A DNA stretch of 64,000 nucleotides from the NCBI RefSeq assembly GCF_016862315.1, contig NZ_BOMS01000147.1, positions 1-64,000 on the forward strand. Direction: 5' to 3'. Origin of the DNA: Actinoplanes palleronii. GTDB lineage: Bacteria > Actinomycetota > Actinomycetes > Mycobacteriales > Micromonosporaceae. Under the pieces are notes generated by a model. The model made no database searches. It was not told the DNA's origin and saw nothing but the letters and a program-made list of their open reading frames with translations. Shown here piece by piece: positions 1-7,629 of this stretch (positions are counted from its first letter, which is position 1; the number at the start of each line of letters is the position of its first letter). A program made the position numbers and the translations under genes.

Positions 1-338
1 TTTCGGCACGGCGTGTTCGGGGACCGGCACCTCGCCCGCATGCAGGAGATCATGCGAGCGGTGTGCGCCGACTTCGAGACCGAGCTGGTCGAGTTCAACG
101 GGGAGAACAACCACGTGCACCTGCTGGTCAACTTCCCGCCCAAGGTCGCCTCGGCGAAGCTGGTCAACTGCCTCAAGGGCGTGTCGTCGCGGCGGATGCG
201 CCAGGAGTTCCCGACCTGGCCCGGCACTACTACCGGGCCAACAAGCTCTGGTCGGGCTCGTACTTCGCAGGCTCCGTCGGCGGCGCACCGCTGAGCGTCT
301 TACGCCAGTACATCGAGCAGCAGAACTGCTCTGTTTAA
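1..338 (+). pseudogene. tnpA: IS200/IS605-family TnpA transposase, 5'-truncated by window edge and frameshifted
   Basis: Y1 (HUH) single-strand transposase. Frame 1 runs in from the window edge and carries the metal-binding NHVHLLV motif. The C-terminal half, with the Tyr nucleophile in VLRQYIEQQN, lies in another frame and ends at a TAA at 336-338. The switch is at about 205-212: a run of three C where one more C would join QEFP to DLARHYY without a break. The defect is therefore a single-base deletion, or a sequencing error. No tnpB follows. The coding end is followed by a hairpin typical of this family's right end, so only the right part of the element is in the window. Confidence 0.85.
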
Positions 339-641
339 GGCACGTTCGGGCCTGGCGGCCCTCCCGCACGGGCCTTCACCCCCGGGCTGAAGCCCGGAGC
401 ACTGGCCCGTAACCCGGTAGCTGAATCGCAGCACCCCGGCCCGGCAGTCCTGTCCGGCCAGCCCGAGGTAGGTGTTCAGACCACTGGCATCCGGGGTGCG
501 GTTGAGTGCGTGCCGGTAGAAGGACCGCAGTTCGCCGGTGGGTGACACCGCCCGCCCGTCATCGGCCCGGGCGGGTGCGGCCGGGGCCAGGGTGCCGGCC
601 ACGATCACGGCGGTCAGGGTGGAGAACCACGGGAGTCGCAT
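300..641 (-). pseudogene. secreted DUF4214-type protein, C-terminus replaced by IS sequence
   Basis: A 113-codon frame starting ATG at 641 with GAAGGA upstream. Residues 1-26 form a signal peptide ending in APARA. Residues 39-78 match a DUF4214 repeat (FYRHALNRTPDASGLNTYL, then QDCRAGVLRFSY). After about residue 80 the frame reads through the IS right end and its hairpin, so the tail is not native. Family members usually carry a second FYR..LNR.PD unit, absent here. Interpreted as a secreted protein gene cut by the insertion. Confidence 0.65.
382..397. repeat. subterminal hairpin of the IS200/IS605 right end
   Basis: CCGGGCT and AGCCCGG form a 7-bp perfect stem around a 2-nt centre, 44 bp after the transposase stop. 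IS200/IS605 elements are recognised through such hairpins rather than terminal inverted repeats. The disrupted DUF4214 frame stops resembling its family at about 400-405, which puts the element boundary just past this hairpin. Confidence 0.55.
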
Positions 642-672
642 GAGGAAGTCCTTCGTCTCAGAAAGGGGAATG

Positions 673-1596
673 TCAGCTCTGCGGGTGGGTGTAGCCGGCG
701 ACTCCGGCCGTCCCGCGCCGGATCGTGCGGGTGGTGATCCGGTTCTGGTAGTTGCCGTCGACGGTGGTCACCGAGTCGGCGCCGACCGCGACCACCACGC
801 CGACGTGGTCGTCCGCGGTACCACCGCCGAACCGCCAGCCCAGTACGTCTCCCGCCTGCACCCCGGTCAGCGATGCCCCGGCGTGCCAGGTGCCGCGCTT
901 CGTGCCGTACCCCTGGAAACTGATCGCCCCGGCGGTCAGCCCGGCCGTGTTCGCGCCCGCCTGGCCCCACACCCAGCGGGCGAAGTCCGCGCACCACGCC
1001 TCGGACCGCCAGCCGCCGGCGCACTTGCTGCCCGCGGACAGCGCCCCCGAGTAGTAGTTGCAGTTCGTGCCGGTCTCGTGGTTGCGGGCGGCGTTGGCCG
1101 CCTCGCCGCGGGCGATCGACGCGATCCGGGCGCCGACGCCGCTGCCGCCGCTGTCCCCGCTGCCGGTGCGGACGCCGGAGAACCAGCGGGCGACGTGCCC
1201 GGCGCCGTAGACCACCGCGTTGCCGTCGTCCTGTAGTTCCAGGGCGGCGTTCGGGTTGCCGTTGGTGCCGGTCCACCAGACCGAGATGTTGCCGGGGGCG
1301 ACCACGACCAGGTTCCCGTCGGTCTGCATCCGGACGATCGACCCGGCCCGGTTCGTGCCGGTCGACCACACCGCGCGGTTGCCGGGTGCGTACTCGACCA
1401 GGTTCCCGTCGGACTGCATCACCAGGGCGAACTGGCCGTTCGGGGAGACCAGCCGGGCATTGGTCCCCAGTTGTTCCCCGGCGCTGAGCCGGAAGGTTCC
1501 CGCCGCCGCCTGGGCGGGAGCCGCCGCGAACGGCAGCAGGCTCAGCGTCAGGGCGGCGACGGTGAGGCGGACGGCGTGGCGGACAAGGTTGCGCAT
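673..1596 (-). CDS. secreted bulb-lectin (B_lectin) plus CHAP-domain hydrolase
   Basis: A 307-aa exported protein. I start at ATG 1596 (MRNLVRHAVRL) because AGGAG lies 7 nt upstream and a clean signal peptide ending in APAQA follows; the frame stays open further upstream. Mature part: a B-lectin domain with three QxDGNxV repeats (QSDGNLVEY, QTDGNLVVV, QDDGNAVVY) that bind mannose-type sugars in the family. It is followed by a CHAP amidase/endopeptidase domain with Cys in EAWCADF, His in DDHVGVVVAV and the acidic/Asn partner in TVDGNY. Probably a cell-wall hydrolase tethered to glycans. The same fold can act on other amides. Confidence 0.85.
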   Translation of the reverse strand: MRNLVRHAVRLTVAALTLSLLPFAAAPAQAAAGTFRLSAGEQLGTNARLVSPNGQFALVMQSDGNLVEYAPGNRAVWSTGTNRAGSIVRMQTDGNLVVVAPGNISVWWTGTNGNPNAALELQDDGNAVVYGAGHVARWFSGVRTGSGDSGGSGVGARIASIARGEAANAARNHETGTNCNYYSGALSAGSKCAGGWRSEAWCADFARWVWGQAGANTAGLTAGAISFQGYGTKRGTWHAGASLTGVQAGDVLGWRFGGGTADDHVGVVVAVGADSVTTVDGNYQNRITTRTIRRGTAGVAGYTHPQS

Positions 1597-1678
1597 GGCT
1601 ACTCCTGCGGGTTCACGAGTGAAGGTCTTCGGCGAACGACGAGAGCAGTTCACCGCGAACCCGGGGTCGCTCAATAGT

Positions 1679-2254
1679 TCAGGGGTGTACCCCCTCGAGC
1701 CGCAGGTAGAGACGTTCGCGCCGGTCAGCCGGGTCGGAGCGCAGACTCTTGGCGGCGCGCAGCGCCGCGACCGCGGACGGCCGGCAGGCGCCGGCCAGCG
1801 CGGTGAAGAGTTCCTGCAACCGGTACGCCCGCAGCGCCGAGTAGCCGACGACCGGCCCGGGCAGCCGGGCCTTGCGCTCCTCCAGGACTTCGAGCAGGTG
1901 CTGTGCCTGCTCCGGCGACGGCCCGCCGGCCCAGTCGCCGGGCGCGATCAGGTCGACCTGGTTGACGCCGAACACCAGGCGGTCCCGGGGTGGTCGCAGC
2001 GTCTCGAGGTAGGACTGGTCCAGGGCCAGGCCGCGCCCGCGGGCGTCCTGCACCCACAGGATCACGTCACAGAGCGGCAGCCGCGCGGCATACTCGCGCA
2101 GCAGGCCGGGATCCCGGCGGAAGTCCTCGCCCAGGCCGGGGACGGTCTGCACGGTCAGTGCGGTGGACGAGGCCCCGAACAGCGCGCTGACGGTGCTGGA
2201 CTTACCGACGCCGGAGACCCCGACCACGCCGATGGTGGGCAGATGAACAGACAT
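1679..2254 (-). CDS. small P-loop GTPase
   Basis: A 191-aa protein with Walker A GVSGVGKSS at residues 11-19, an NQVD G4-like motif (NKxD variant) near residue 98 and a G5-like VGYSAL. No membrane segment or extra domain. It lies 57 bp after the Ser/Thr kinase on the same strand and probably belongs to the FHA-kinase-GTPase operon. GTPases beside actinobacterial kinases often act as switches in signalling or polarity, but nothing here identifies its partner or effector. Confidence 0.75.
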   Translation of the reverse strand: MSVHLPTIGVVGVSGVGKSSTVSALFGASSTALTVQTVPGLGEDFRRDPGLLREYAARLPLCDVILWVQDARGRGLALDQSYLETLRPPRDRLVFGVNQVDLIAPGDWAGGPSPEQAQHLLEVLEERKARLPGPVVGYSALRAYRLQELFTALAGACRPSAVAALRAAKSLRSDPADRRERLYLRLEGVHP

Positions 2255-2311
2255 GGCCCACCCTGGCGTGATCGTGGGCCGGGCGACAGTGCAGGGGTGT
2301 ACCCCGGTGGA

Positions 2312-4057
2312 TCAGTCGCAGTCGCTGCCGCTGCCACCGGCGATCTGGACGACCCGCCGGGTCGCCAGCGGGGTGGCCACGTCCGCGAGATCGTCGGACG
2401 GTTTGTCGCCGCCCGCGTGCGCGGTCTCGGCGGCGTCCAGGTCCACCGCGAACAACCCGATCTCGTAGTGCTGGCCGACCGCACCCGGGAAGTATTCGAC
2501 GCCCTGCCAGGAGGCGAGCGTCGACGGGTCGTTCCACCCGCGCGGATACTGCACGTACCACGCGTCCGGCTCGTCGTTGTCCAGGTTGCGGGCCGCCAGG
2601 ATCAGCGTCTGGCCGGCGGCCAGGCGGGCCGTTCCGGACACAAAAGCACACTTTTGTACGCCGGTGCCGGCTGCCGGCGCACTGATCTTCCCGGTCGTGG
2701 TGATCGTGGCGGGGGCGGTGGTGGTAACCACCCGCGGGGTGGGGCTGGCCGACGGCACCGGCGGCACCTCGGGCTCGGTGACGCCGTCGTCGACGGTCAG
2801 GACCGGGGCGACGCTGGTGGGCAGCTCGGGCGCGACGGTGCCGGCGACGAGCCCGGTGCTGGGCGCGCTCGACGGCGGCGCGGCATCCCCCGCGACCGGT
2901 GCCGGCGCGGCCGAGGACGACACGACCACCGGCCCGGCGAGGTCGGCGCCGGGTGGTGCGGGCTTCCACGGTGCGGCCACCGCCACCCCACCGCCGATCG
3001 CGGCGAGAGCGATCACCGACGCGGTGGCCAGGATCGACCGGCGACGGGCTCGTCCCTTCGTACCGGACGTGGCGCTCGTACCGGAAACGGCGCCGACGAC
3101 CGCGAGTTGCCGCAGCTCCGTGGCCCACCGCGGTCCGTCGGCCGGTCGGCTGGCCGGGTCGGAACGCAGCATCGCGATCACGTGCGCGGTCAGGGCGTCC
3201 GGATCGGTGACCCCGGCGCTGCGGGCGACCGCGCGCAACTGGGGCGCGACCAGGTCCGGCAGGGCCGCACCGGCCGGCTTCGGGTGCTTGCCGAGCAGGC
3301 AGAAGACCGCCAGGGCGCCGAGCGCGTACCAGTCCCCGGACGCCTCGCGCCTCCGGAACGGATTCCGCAGGATCTCCGGCGCCGTGTAACCCGGGGTGTG
3401 CATGCCGGCCGGGTCGAACCCGTCGTCGGCGGTCCGCATCCCGCCCACGTCGATCAGCACCACGCCACGCGCCGGGTGGACGATGCAGTTGCCGGGTTTG
3501 ACGTCGCGGTGCAGGCTCGGGTTGCCCGCCGAACGGCTCGCCGCGTGCAGCTCGTGCAGGGCTTCGGCGATCTCGTGGACGTACTGCATGCGCTGCCCCA
3601 CGGTGGCGGCGGTGGCCGGTTCCCCGCCGACCAGTTCGACCAGGTTCGGGCCGTCGACCCACTCCATCACGAGGTACGGCACCGGCGGGCCGTCACCGTC
3701 CGCGCCCTTCCGGTGCGGTGCGGCGCCGACGAACACCTCGTTGAGCCAGACCACGCGGTCCAGGTGCAGGTGCTGGAGCAGGACCGTACGGTCCTTCCAC
3801 CGTTGCAGGATCTCCGCGGACGGCCAGCTGTCGTCCACGCCGTCCGGCCGGTGCAGCGCCTTGACCGCGAGCGGCACCGCCGCACGGAGCTCACCGTGGT
3901 AGCTGGCCCGCCAGGTCAGGCCCTCACCGCCGCGGCGGCCCTCGCCGAGCAGCTCGAACCGGTCCGGGGCGTCAGCCGGGCCGGCGAACAGGCCGTTCGG
4001 GCGTGGGGCGGGCAGGTCGGCCGGTCCCTCGGTGGCCGCGCCGGTGTCACTTTCCAC
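2312..4057 (-). CDS. transmembrane Ser/Thr protein kinase (PknB-like)
   Basis: 581 aa, GTG start at 4057 with AGGAG just upstream; it overlaps the 3' end of the FHA gene by 11 bp. Kinase domain about residues 33-320: glycine loop GEGRRGGEG, ATP Lys in LAVKAL (K66), catalytic HRDVKPGN (183-190), and DVG at 203-205 where DFG is usual. PGYTAPE is the APE motif. One membrane span at about 341-362 leads to a Pro/Ser/Thr-rich extracellular stalk and a C-terminal domain with Cys at both ends (KCAF and SDCD). It has no PASTA repeats, so the sensed ligand is unknown. The substrate may be the neighbouring FHA protein or GTPase. Confidence 0.88.
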   Translation of the reverse strand: MESDTGAATEGPADLPAPRPNGLFAGPADAPDRFELLGEGRRGGEGLTWRASYHGELRAAVPLAVKALHRPDGVDDSWPSAEILQRWKDRTVLLQHLHLDRVVWLNEVFVGAAPHRKGADGDGPPVPYLVMEWVDGPNLVELVGGEPATAATVGQRMQYVHEIAEALHELHAASRSAGNPSLHRDVKPGNCIVHPARGVVLIDVGGMRTADDGFDPAGMHTPGYTAPEILRNPFRRREASGDWYALGALAVFCLLGKHPKPAGAALPDLVAPQLRAVARSAGVTDPDALTAHVIAMLRSDPASRPADGPRWATELRQLAVVGAVSGTSATSGTKGRARRRSILATASVIALAAIGGGVAVAAPWKPAPPGADLAGPVVVSSSAAPAPVAGDAAPPSSAPSTGLVAGTVAPELPTSVAPVLTVDDGVTEPEVPPVPSASPTPRVVTTTAPATITTTGKISAPAAGTGVQKCAFVSGTARLAAGQTLILAARNLDNDEPDAWYVQYPRGWNDPSTLASWQGVEYFPGAVGQHYEIGLFAVDLDAAETAHAGGDKPSDDLADVATPLATRRVVQIAGGSGSDCD

Positions 4058-4751
4058 GGGGGTCTCCTAGATCCGCAGCTACGACCCAGCCGTTCCACAG
4101 CGCCCAGCGGGCCAGGGAGAGCCGGAAGTCGTCGTTCGGGTTCTGGTCGGCCGAGACCAGGCCGGGGATGCCATAGCCGGTCAAGCTCTCCCGGATCGCC
4201 TTCAGCACGTTGCGGACGTACTGCGGGCTCAGCGCGAGGCGTTCGCCGATCTCGGCGTAGGTGGCCGGCCGGGCCGCCGCACCGGACTCGGTGAGCAGGG
4301 GCCGGCACAGCTCCACCACGACGCGCAGCTGCGCCGCGGAGAACTGCCCTGGCCCGGTGAAGGTGTCCGCTGACCGGGTTGCCGCCGGCTCGCCGCCCGG
4401 CTCCGCCCGCAGCGCGGAGGCATCGACCCCGACGCTCTCGTCACGCCGCGACCCGGCCAGCACGATGTCGAACCGCGCGCACGGGGGTGAGATCGCCGCC
4501 CGCGGTGCCACCACGTGGTCCTCCCCGGCCGGTGGCCGCACCACGAACGGCTTGCTCCCGGACGTGTTGCTGACCAGCACCACGCCGTTGACCAGCTCGA
4601 TCGCGACCGCCAGCCGGGAGAAGTGGCCGTCGTTCGGCAGCTGGACCGTGCACGCGCTGCTGCGCCCGACGGTCACCTTCTCCCCCGCCACCAGGGTCCA
4701 GCGCCCCGCTAGATAGCTGACGGTAGCCGCTGCGCCTGCCACCCGCACCAC
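4047..4751 (-). CDS. FHA-domain protein with C-terminal winged-helix region
   Basis: 234 aa. The N-terminal FHA fold has GRSSACTVQLP and HFSRLAVAIE, matching the phosphothreonine-binding GRxxxxD and SRxHA regions, though the second is altered. Residues about 130-195 form an HTH-like segment (TYAEIGERLALSPQYVRNVLKAI). Known relatives pair FHA with such helices to read phosphorylation and act on DNA or partners. It is the first gene of the operon and overlaps the kinase start, which suggests coupled translation and a kinase-reader pair. GTG start at 4751; another GTG follows directly, so the exact start is uncertain. Confidence 0.75.
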   Translation of the reverse strand: MVRVAGAAATVSYLAGRWTLVAGEKVTVGRSSACTVQLPNDGHFSRLAVAIELVNGVVLVSNTSGSKPFVVRPPAGEDHVVAPRAAISPPCARFDIVLAGSRRDESVGVDASALRAEPGGEPAATRSADTFTGPGQFSAAQLRVVVELCRPLLTESGAAARPATYAEIGERLALSPQYVRNVLKAIRESLTGYGIPGLVSADQNPNDDFRLSLARWALWNGWVVAADLGDPRGK

Positions 4752-4953
4752 CCTCTCGCCCCCGCCCCCGGCGGGCGCCGAAGTCTTGCAGGCCGCACGG
4801 TCAGATCACCAGATTCCATCGGCAAACCGGCACATCCGGACGCCCTTTCTCCACCGATCGGGCGAACCGACGAGTGATCCCCGCGCTCACGGCCCCGCGG
4901 CGCCCGCCCGCGAGCACCGCCGTGGCCCGGACCGCGGCGCGGCCCCAGGTCCC

Positions 4954-5006
4954 GGCTGGGCCTGAGGGGTGTGTCCGCCACGCGGACACACCCCTCAGAG
5001 CCAGCC
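4954..5006. repeat. 53-bp dispersed palindrome, copy A
   Basis: Outer arms GGCTGG/CCAGCC and a perfect 17-bp inner stem (4962-4978 with 4982-4998) around CAC. The lower stem sequence differs from the other copies but remains fully paired. Only copy not lying between two convergent genes: it is downstream of the MFS gene and upstream of the FHA gene. Confidence 0.85.
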
Positions 5007-5009
5007 GAA

Positions 5010-5165
5010 GCCGCAAGACGCGGCCGGGCATCGCGGGCAGCGGTCTCGCGCAAGCCACCCAACGCCGCACGGCGCGGCCGGAACTCGTGGGCTGCGGTCT
5101 CGCGCAAGACCCACCCGAAGCCGCACGGCGCGGCCGAGCCCTGAGCAGGTCGGTCTGGCGCGAGA
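5010..5165. repeat. tandem 54-56 bp repeat, about 2.9 units
   Basis: GCGGTCTCGCGCAAG recurs at 5040 and 5094. The CCGC-A-GCG core recurs at 5011, 5065 and 5121. Units are diverged and non-coding, lying between palindrome A and the second dispersed repeat. Confidence 0.65.
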
Positions 5166-5170
5166 TCACC

Positions 5171-5222
5171 ACGGGACGCGGCTTGTAGCCTGCGGACAGG
5201 CGCTCCGTATACGTACCGAAAA
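5171..5222 (-). repeat. second dispersed repeat, copy 1
   Basis: Read on the minus strand it gives TTCGGTACGTATACGGAG, a short variable stretch, then CCGCAGGCTACAAGCCGCG. It matches copies at 12101 and 30656. It lies 30 bp after the MFS stop, in the sense direction of that gene. Confidence 0.75.
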
Positions 5223-5252
5223 TGATCGGTCGTGAGGGGCAGCGGCCGGAGT

Positions 5253-6683
5253 TCAGCTGACTAGAACCGCGGCGGTGGTGCGGGTGCGGCGCATGGCCCA
5301 GCCGACCAGGGCCGCGGCTACCACCGTGAGCACCAGGGCCGCGAGGGTGACCGACTCCCGGAACGACGCGGTCTGCCCCGCGGTCCAGTGCGCGCTGGCG
5401 ATCGTGCCGGTGAACAGGCTGGCCAGGATGGTTCCGGTGACGGCGATACCGACCGCGGAGGTCACCTCGGAGGCGGTGTCGACCAGGGCGGCGCCGATCG
5501 AGGTGCGGTTCTCCGGCAGGCCGCGCAGGACGTTGACGCCGGCGACGACGCCGACCACCCGGATGCCGGCGGCGACCAGCGCGAGCGCCGCGGCGACGAA
5601 GACGTAGCCGAAGCGGCCCAGCAGGCCGTAGAGGGCGAGTCCGGAAACGATCGCCGCGGCGCTGAGCTGGGCGGCGCGGTCGAGGCCGAACCGGTCGACG
5701 AAGCGGCCGACGAACGGGCCGGCGCCGATCAGGACGACGACCTGCGGCAGCATGCCGGCCGCGGCGAGGGCCGGCGACCAGCCCCAGTCGAGCTGCAGCT
5801 GGAGCGTGACCATGTAGCCGAGGCCGGCGACGGCGAGCCCGGACGCGGCTTTGTACGCGAGCCCGGCGGAGACCAGCGGGCGGGTGACCAGCTTCAGGTC
5901 GAGGATCGGGTAGCGGGCCGACCGCTCCCGCCGCACGAACAGGATCGCGGCCAGGACCGCCGCGACGGTGGCCGTCCAGGGCGCCCAGCTGCCGGCGCCC
6001 CGGTCGACGAACAGGGTCGGCGCGACCAGGGCGAGCACGATCGTCACGGTGCCGAGCAGCGCGCCGGGCATGTCGAGCGGGTCGCGGTGCAAGTCGGCCG
6101 GAGCGTCGGCGGCGACGCCGGACCGGATGCCGAGCCACGCGAGCGCCGCGATCGGCACGTTCACCAGCAGCAGCACCTGCCAGGGCGCGACGGCGAGGAC
6201 GAAGCCGCCGGCGGTCGGGCCGATCGCGAGCCCGACCAGGCCGACCGTGGTGATCAGGCTCATCGCGCGGACCCGCAGGCCGTCCTCCTGATAGAGGCGG
6301 AACGCCAGGGCGATCGAGCCCGGTGTGGTCATCGCGGCGGCGACGCCCATCACCGCGCGGACCGCGATGAGCTGCTCCGCCGTGGTGACGAACGCGGTGG
6401 CCAGGCTGGCCAGGCCGAGCAGCACCAGGCCGACCAGCATGATCCGGCGCCGGCCGAACCGGTCGGCGAGCGCACCGAAGGCCAGCATCAGGCCGCCGAA
6501 GACGACCGCGTACGCGCCGGTCACCCACTGCAGGGCGATCGTCGAGGCGTGCAGTTCCCGGCCGATCACCGGCAGGGCGACGTTCAGGATCGAGTTGTCC
6601 AGCATCTCGAACAGGAACACGGCGGAGAGTCCGGCCAGGGCGACCCAGGACCCCCGCAGCGTGTTCTCGGGTTGGGCGCTCAT
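5253..6683 (-). CDS. MFS drug exporter, DHA2-like (14 TMS)
   Basis: 476 aa with about 14 hydrophobic segments. Motif A is GALADRFGRRR at about residues 69-79 and the antiporter-like motif is around GPTAGGFVLA. Proton-driven efflux of toxic compounds is the family role; the substrate cannot be read from sequence. ATG at 6683 has AGGAG 8 nt upstream. It is divergent from a TetR gene, and three identical-type operators lie between them, so it is very likely repressed by that TetR and induced by its substrate. Confidence 0.88.
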   Translation of the reverse strand: MSAQPENTLRGSWVALAGLSAVFLFEMLDNSILNVALPVIGRELHASTIALQWVTGAYAVVFGGLMLAFGALADRFGRRRIMLVGLVLLGLASLATAFVTTAEQLIAVRAVMGVAAAMTTPGSIALAFRLYQEDGLRVRAMSLITTVGLVGLAIGPTAGGFVLAVAPWQVLLLVNVPIAALAWLGIRSGVAADAPADLHRDPLDMPGALLGTVTIVLALVAPTLFVDRGAGSWAPWTATVAAVLAAILFVRRERSARYPILDLKLVTRPLVSAGLAYKAASGLAVAGLGYMVTLQLQLDWGWSPALAAAGMLPQVVVLIGAGPFVGRFVDRFGLDRAAQLSAAAIVSGLALYGLLGRFGYVFVAAALALVAAGIRVVGVVAGVNVLRGLPENRTSIGAALVDTASEVTSAVGIAVTGTILASLFTGTIASAHWTAGQTASFRESVTLAALVLTVVAAALVGWAMRRTRTTAAVLVS

Positions 6684-6723
6684 CGGCGCTCCTCTCGGGT
6701 GGGGTACCAGGAGTTCTACTCGC

Positions 6724-6777
6724 GAACACTGTTCCTAGCAATACGAACACCGTTCCTAATGACATAGAACACTGTTC
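6724..6777. promoter_or_regulatory. three TetR operators between MFS and tetR
   Basis: GAACACTGTTC at 6724-6734, GAACACCGTTC at 6745-6755 and GAACACTGTTC at 6767-6777. They are spaced 21 and 22 bp apart, about two helical turns, so they lie on one face of the DNA. A TAGACT -10 box at 6789-6794 sits 7 nt before the tetR ATG, making a leaderless tetR transcript likely; the third operator covers its -35 region. Confidence 0.8.
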
Positions 6778-6801
6778 GTAAAGGGCGCTAGACTGGCCCG
6801 C

Positions 6802-7536
6802 ATGTCACCGACCCCGGAGCAGCGCCGCGCGGCCCGACACCAGCTGGGCACCGCCACGGCCGCCCCGGCGACCCGCCGCGGGCCCTCCGGCGGCCGCAAG
6901 AAGCCGATCACGGTCGAGGCGATCATCAGCACCGCGTTCGGCATCGTCGAGCGCGAGGGCTACGACGCCCTGACCATGCGCCGGCTGGCCACCGAGCTGG
7001 AGACCGGCCCGGCCTCGCTCTACGCCCACGTGGTCAACAAGGACGACCTGGACGAGCTGCTGATCGGCCGCCTGTGCGCCGAGATCACCCTGCCGACACC
7101 GGACCCGGCCACCTGGCGTGCGCAGATCATCAGCGTGTGCACCCAGCTGCGTGATCAGTACCTGCGGTTCCCGGGGATCTCCCGCGCGACGTTCGCGGCC
7201 GCCCCGTCGAACCTGGACACCCTGCGGGTCGGCGAGGGCATGCTCGCCATCCTGCTGGCCGGCGGCCTGGCCCCGCAGGTCGCGGCGTGGGCGATCGACT
7301 CACTCAACCTCTACGTGAACGCGTTCTGCCTCGAGGTGTCGGTGGCCCGGACCCGGCGCAGCAGCAGCGAGGACGACTGGGTCCTGAGCCATGCGGAGGC
7401 GCTGGAGCGGTTCGCGGCGCTGCCGGAGGACTTCCCGCAGACCAAGCGCTACGCGGCCGAGCTGACCGGCGGCACCGTCACCGACCGCTTCGACTTCACC
7501 ATCGGCCTCATGCTCGACGGCCTCCCGGGGGCGTGA
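6802..7536 (+). CDS. TetR-family repressor (TetR_C_1 type)
   Basis: 244 aa. After a basic, disordered N-terminus of about 35 residues comes the HTH (LTMRRLATELETGPASLYAHV, about residues 55-75), then an all-helical ligand domain ending FDFTIGLMLDGL as in the tetracycline-repressor-type C-domain. Divergent from the MFS exporter, with the three 11-bp palindromes between them as its probable operators. The start at 6802 is probably leaderless. Confidence 0.88.
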   Translation: MSPTPEQRRAARHQLGTATAAPATRRGPSGGRKKPITVEAIISTAFGIVEREGYDALTMRRLATELETGPASLYAHVVNKDDLDELLIGRLCAEITLPTPDPATWRAQIISVCTQLRDQYLRFPGISRATFAAAPSNLDTLRVGEGMLAILLAGGLAPQVAAWAIDSLNLYVNAFCLEVSVARTRRSSSEDDWVLSHAEALERFAALPEDFPQTKRYAAELTGGTVTDRFDFTIGLMLDGLPGA

Positions 7537-7629
7537 TCCGATGGGTGCGAAGAGCGCGCTGCCGGCGTTCGCCGACGGCGACCTGCGCCCGGCGTTGCGC
7601 GGCGCAACCCGGTCCGACCAGGCAGACGG

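Larger units (their letters stand above)
4752..5252. other. 500-bp gap between MFS and FHA genes, filled with repeats
   Basis: I see no credible gene here. The gap holds a 53-bp palindrome (4954-5006), a 54-56 bp tandem array (about 5010-5165) and a copy of the second dispersed repeat (5171-5222). Upstream control for the FHA operon should also lie here, but I cannot place a clear promoter. Confidence 0.7.

Noticed and set aside
1220..4294. Open frame of 1024 codons on the plus strand
   Set aside because: It lies antisense to the kinase and GTPase genes, which have clear motifs; the frame has no domain and is a high-GC shadow.
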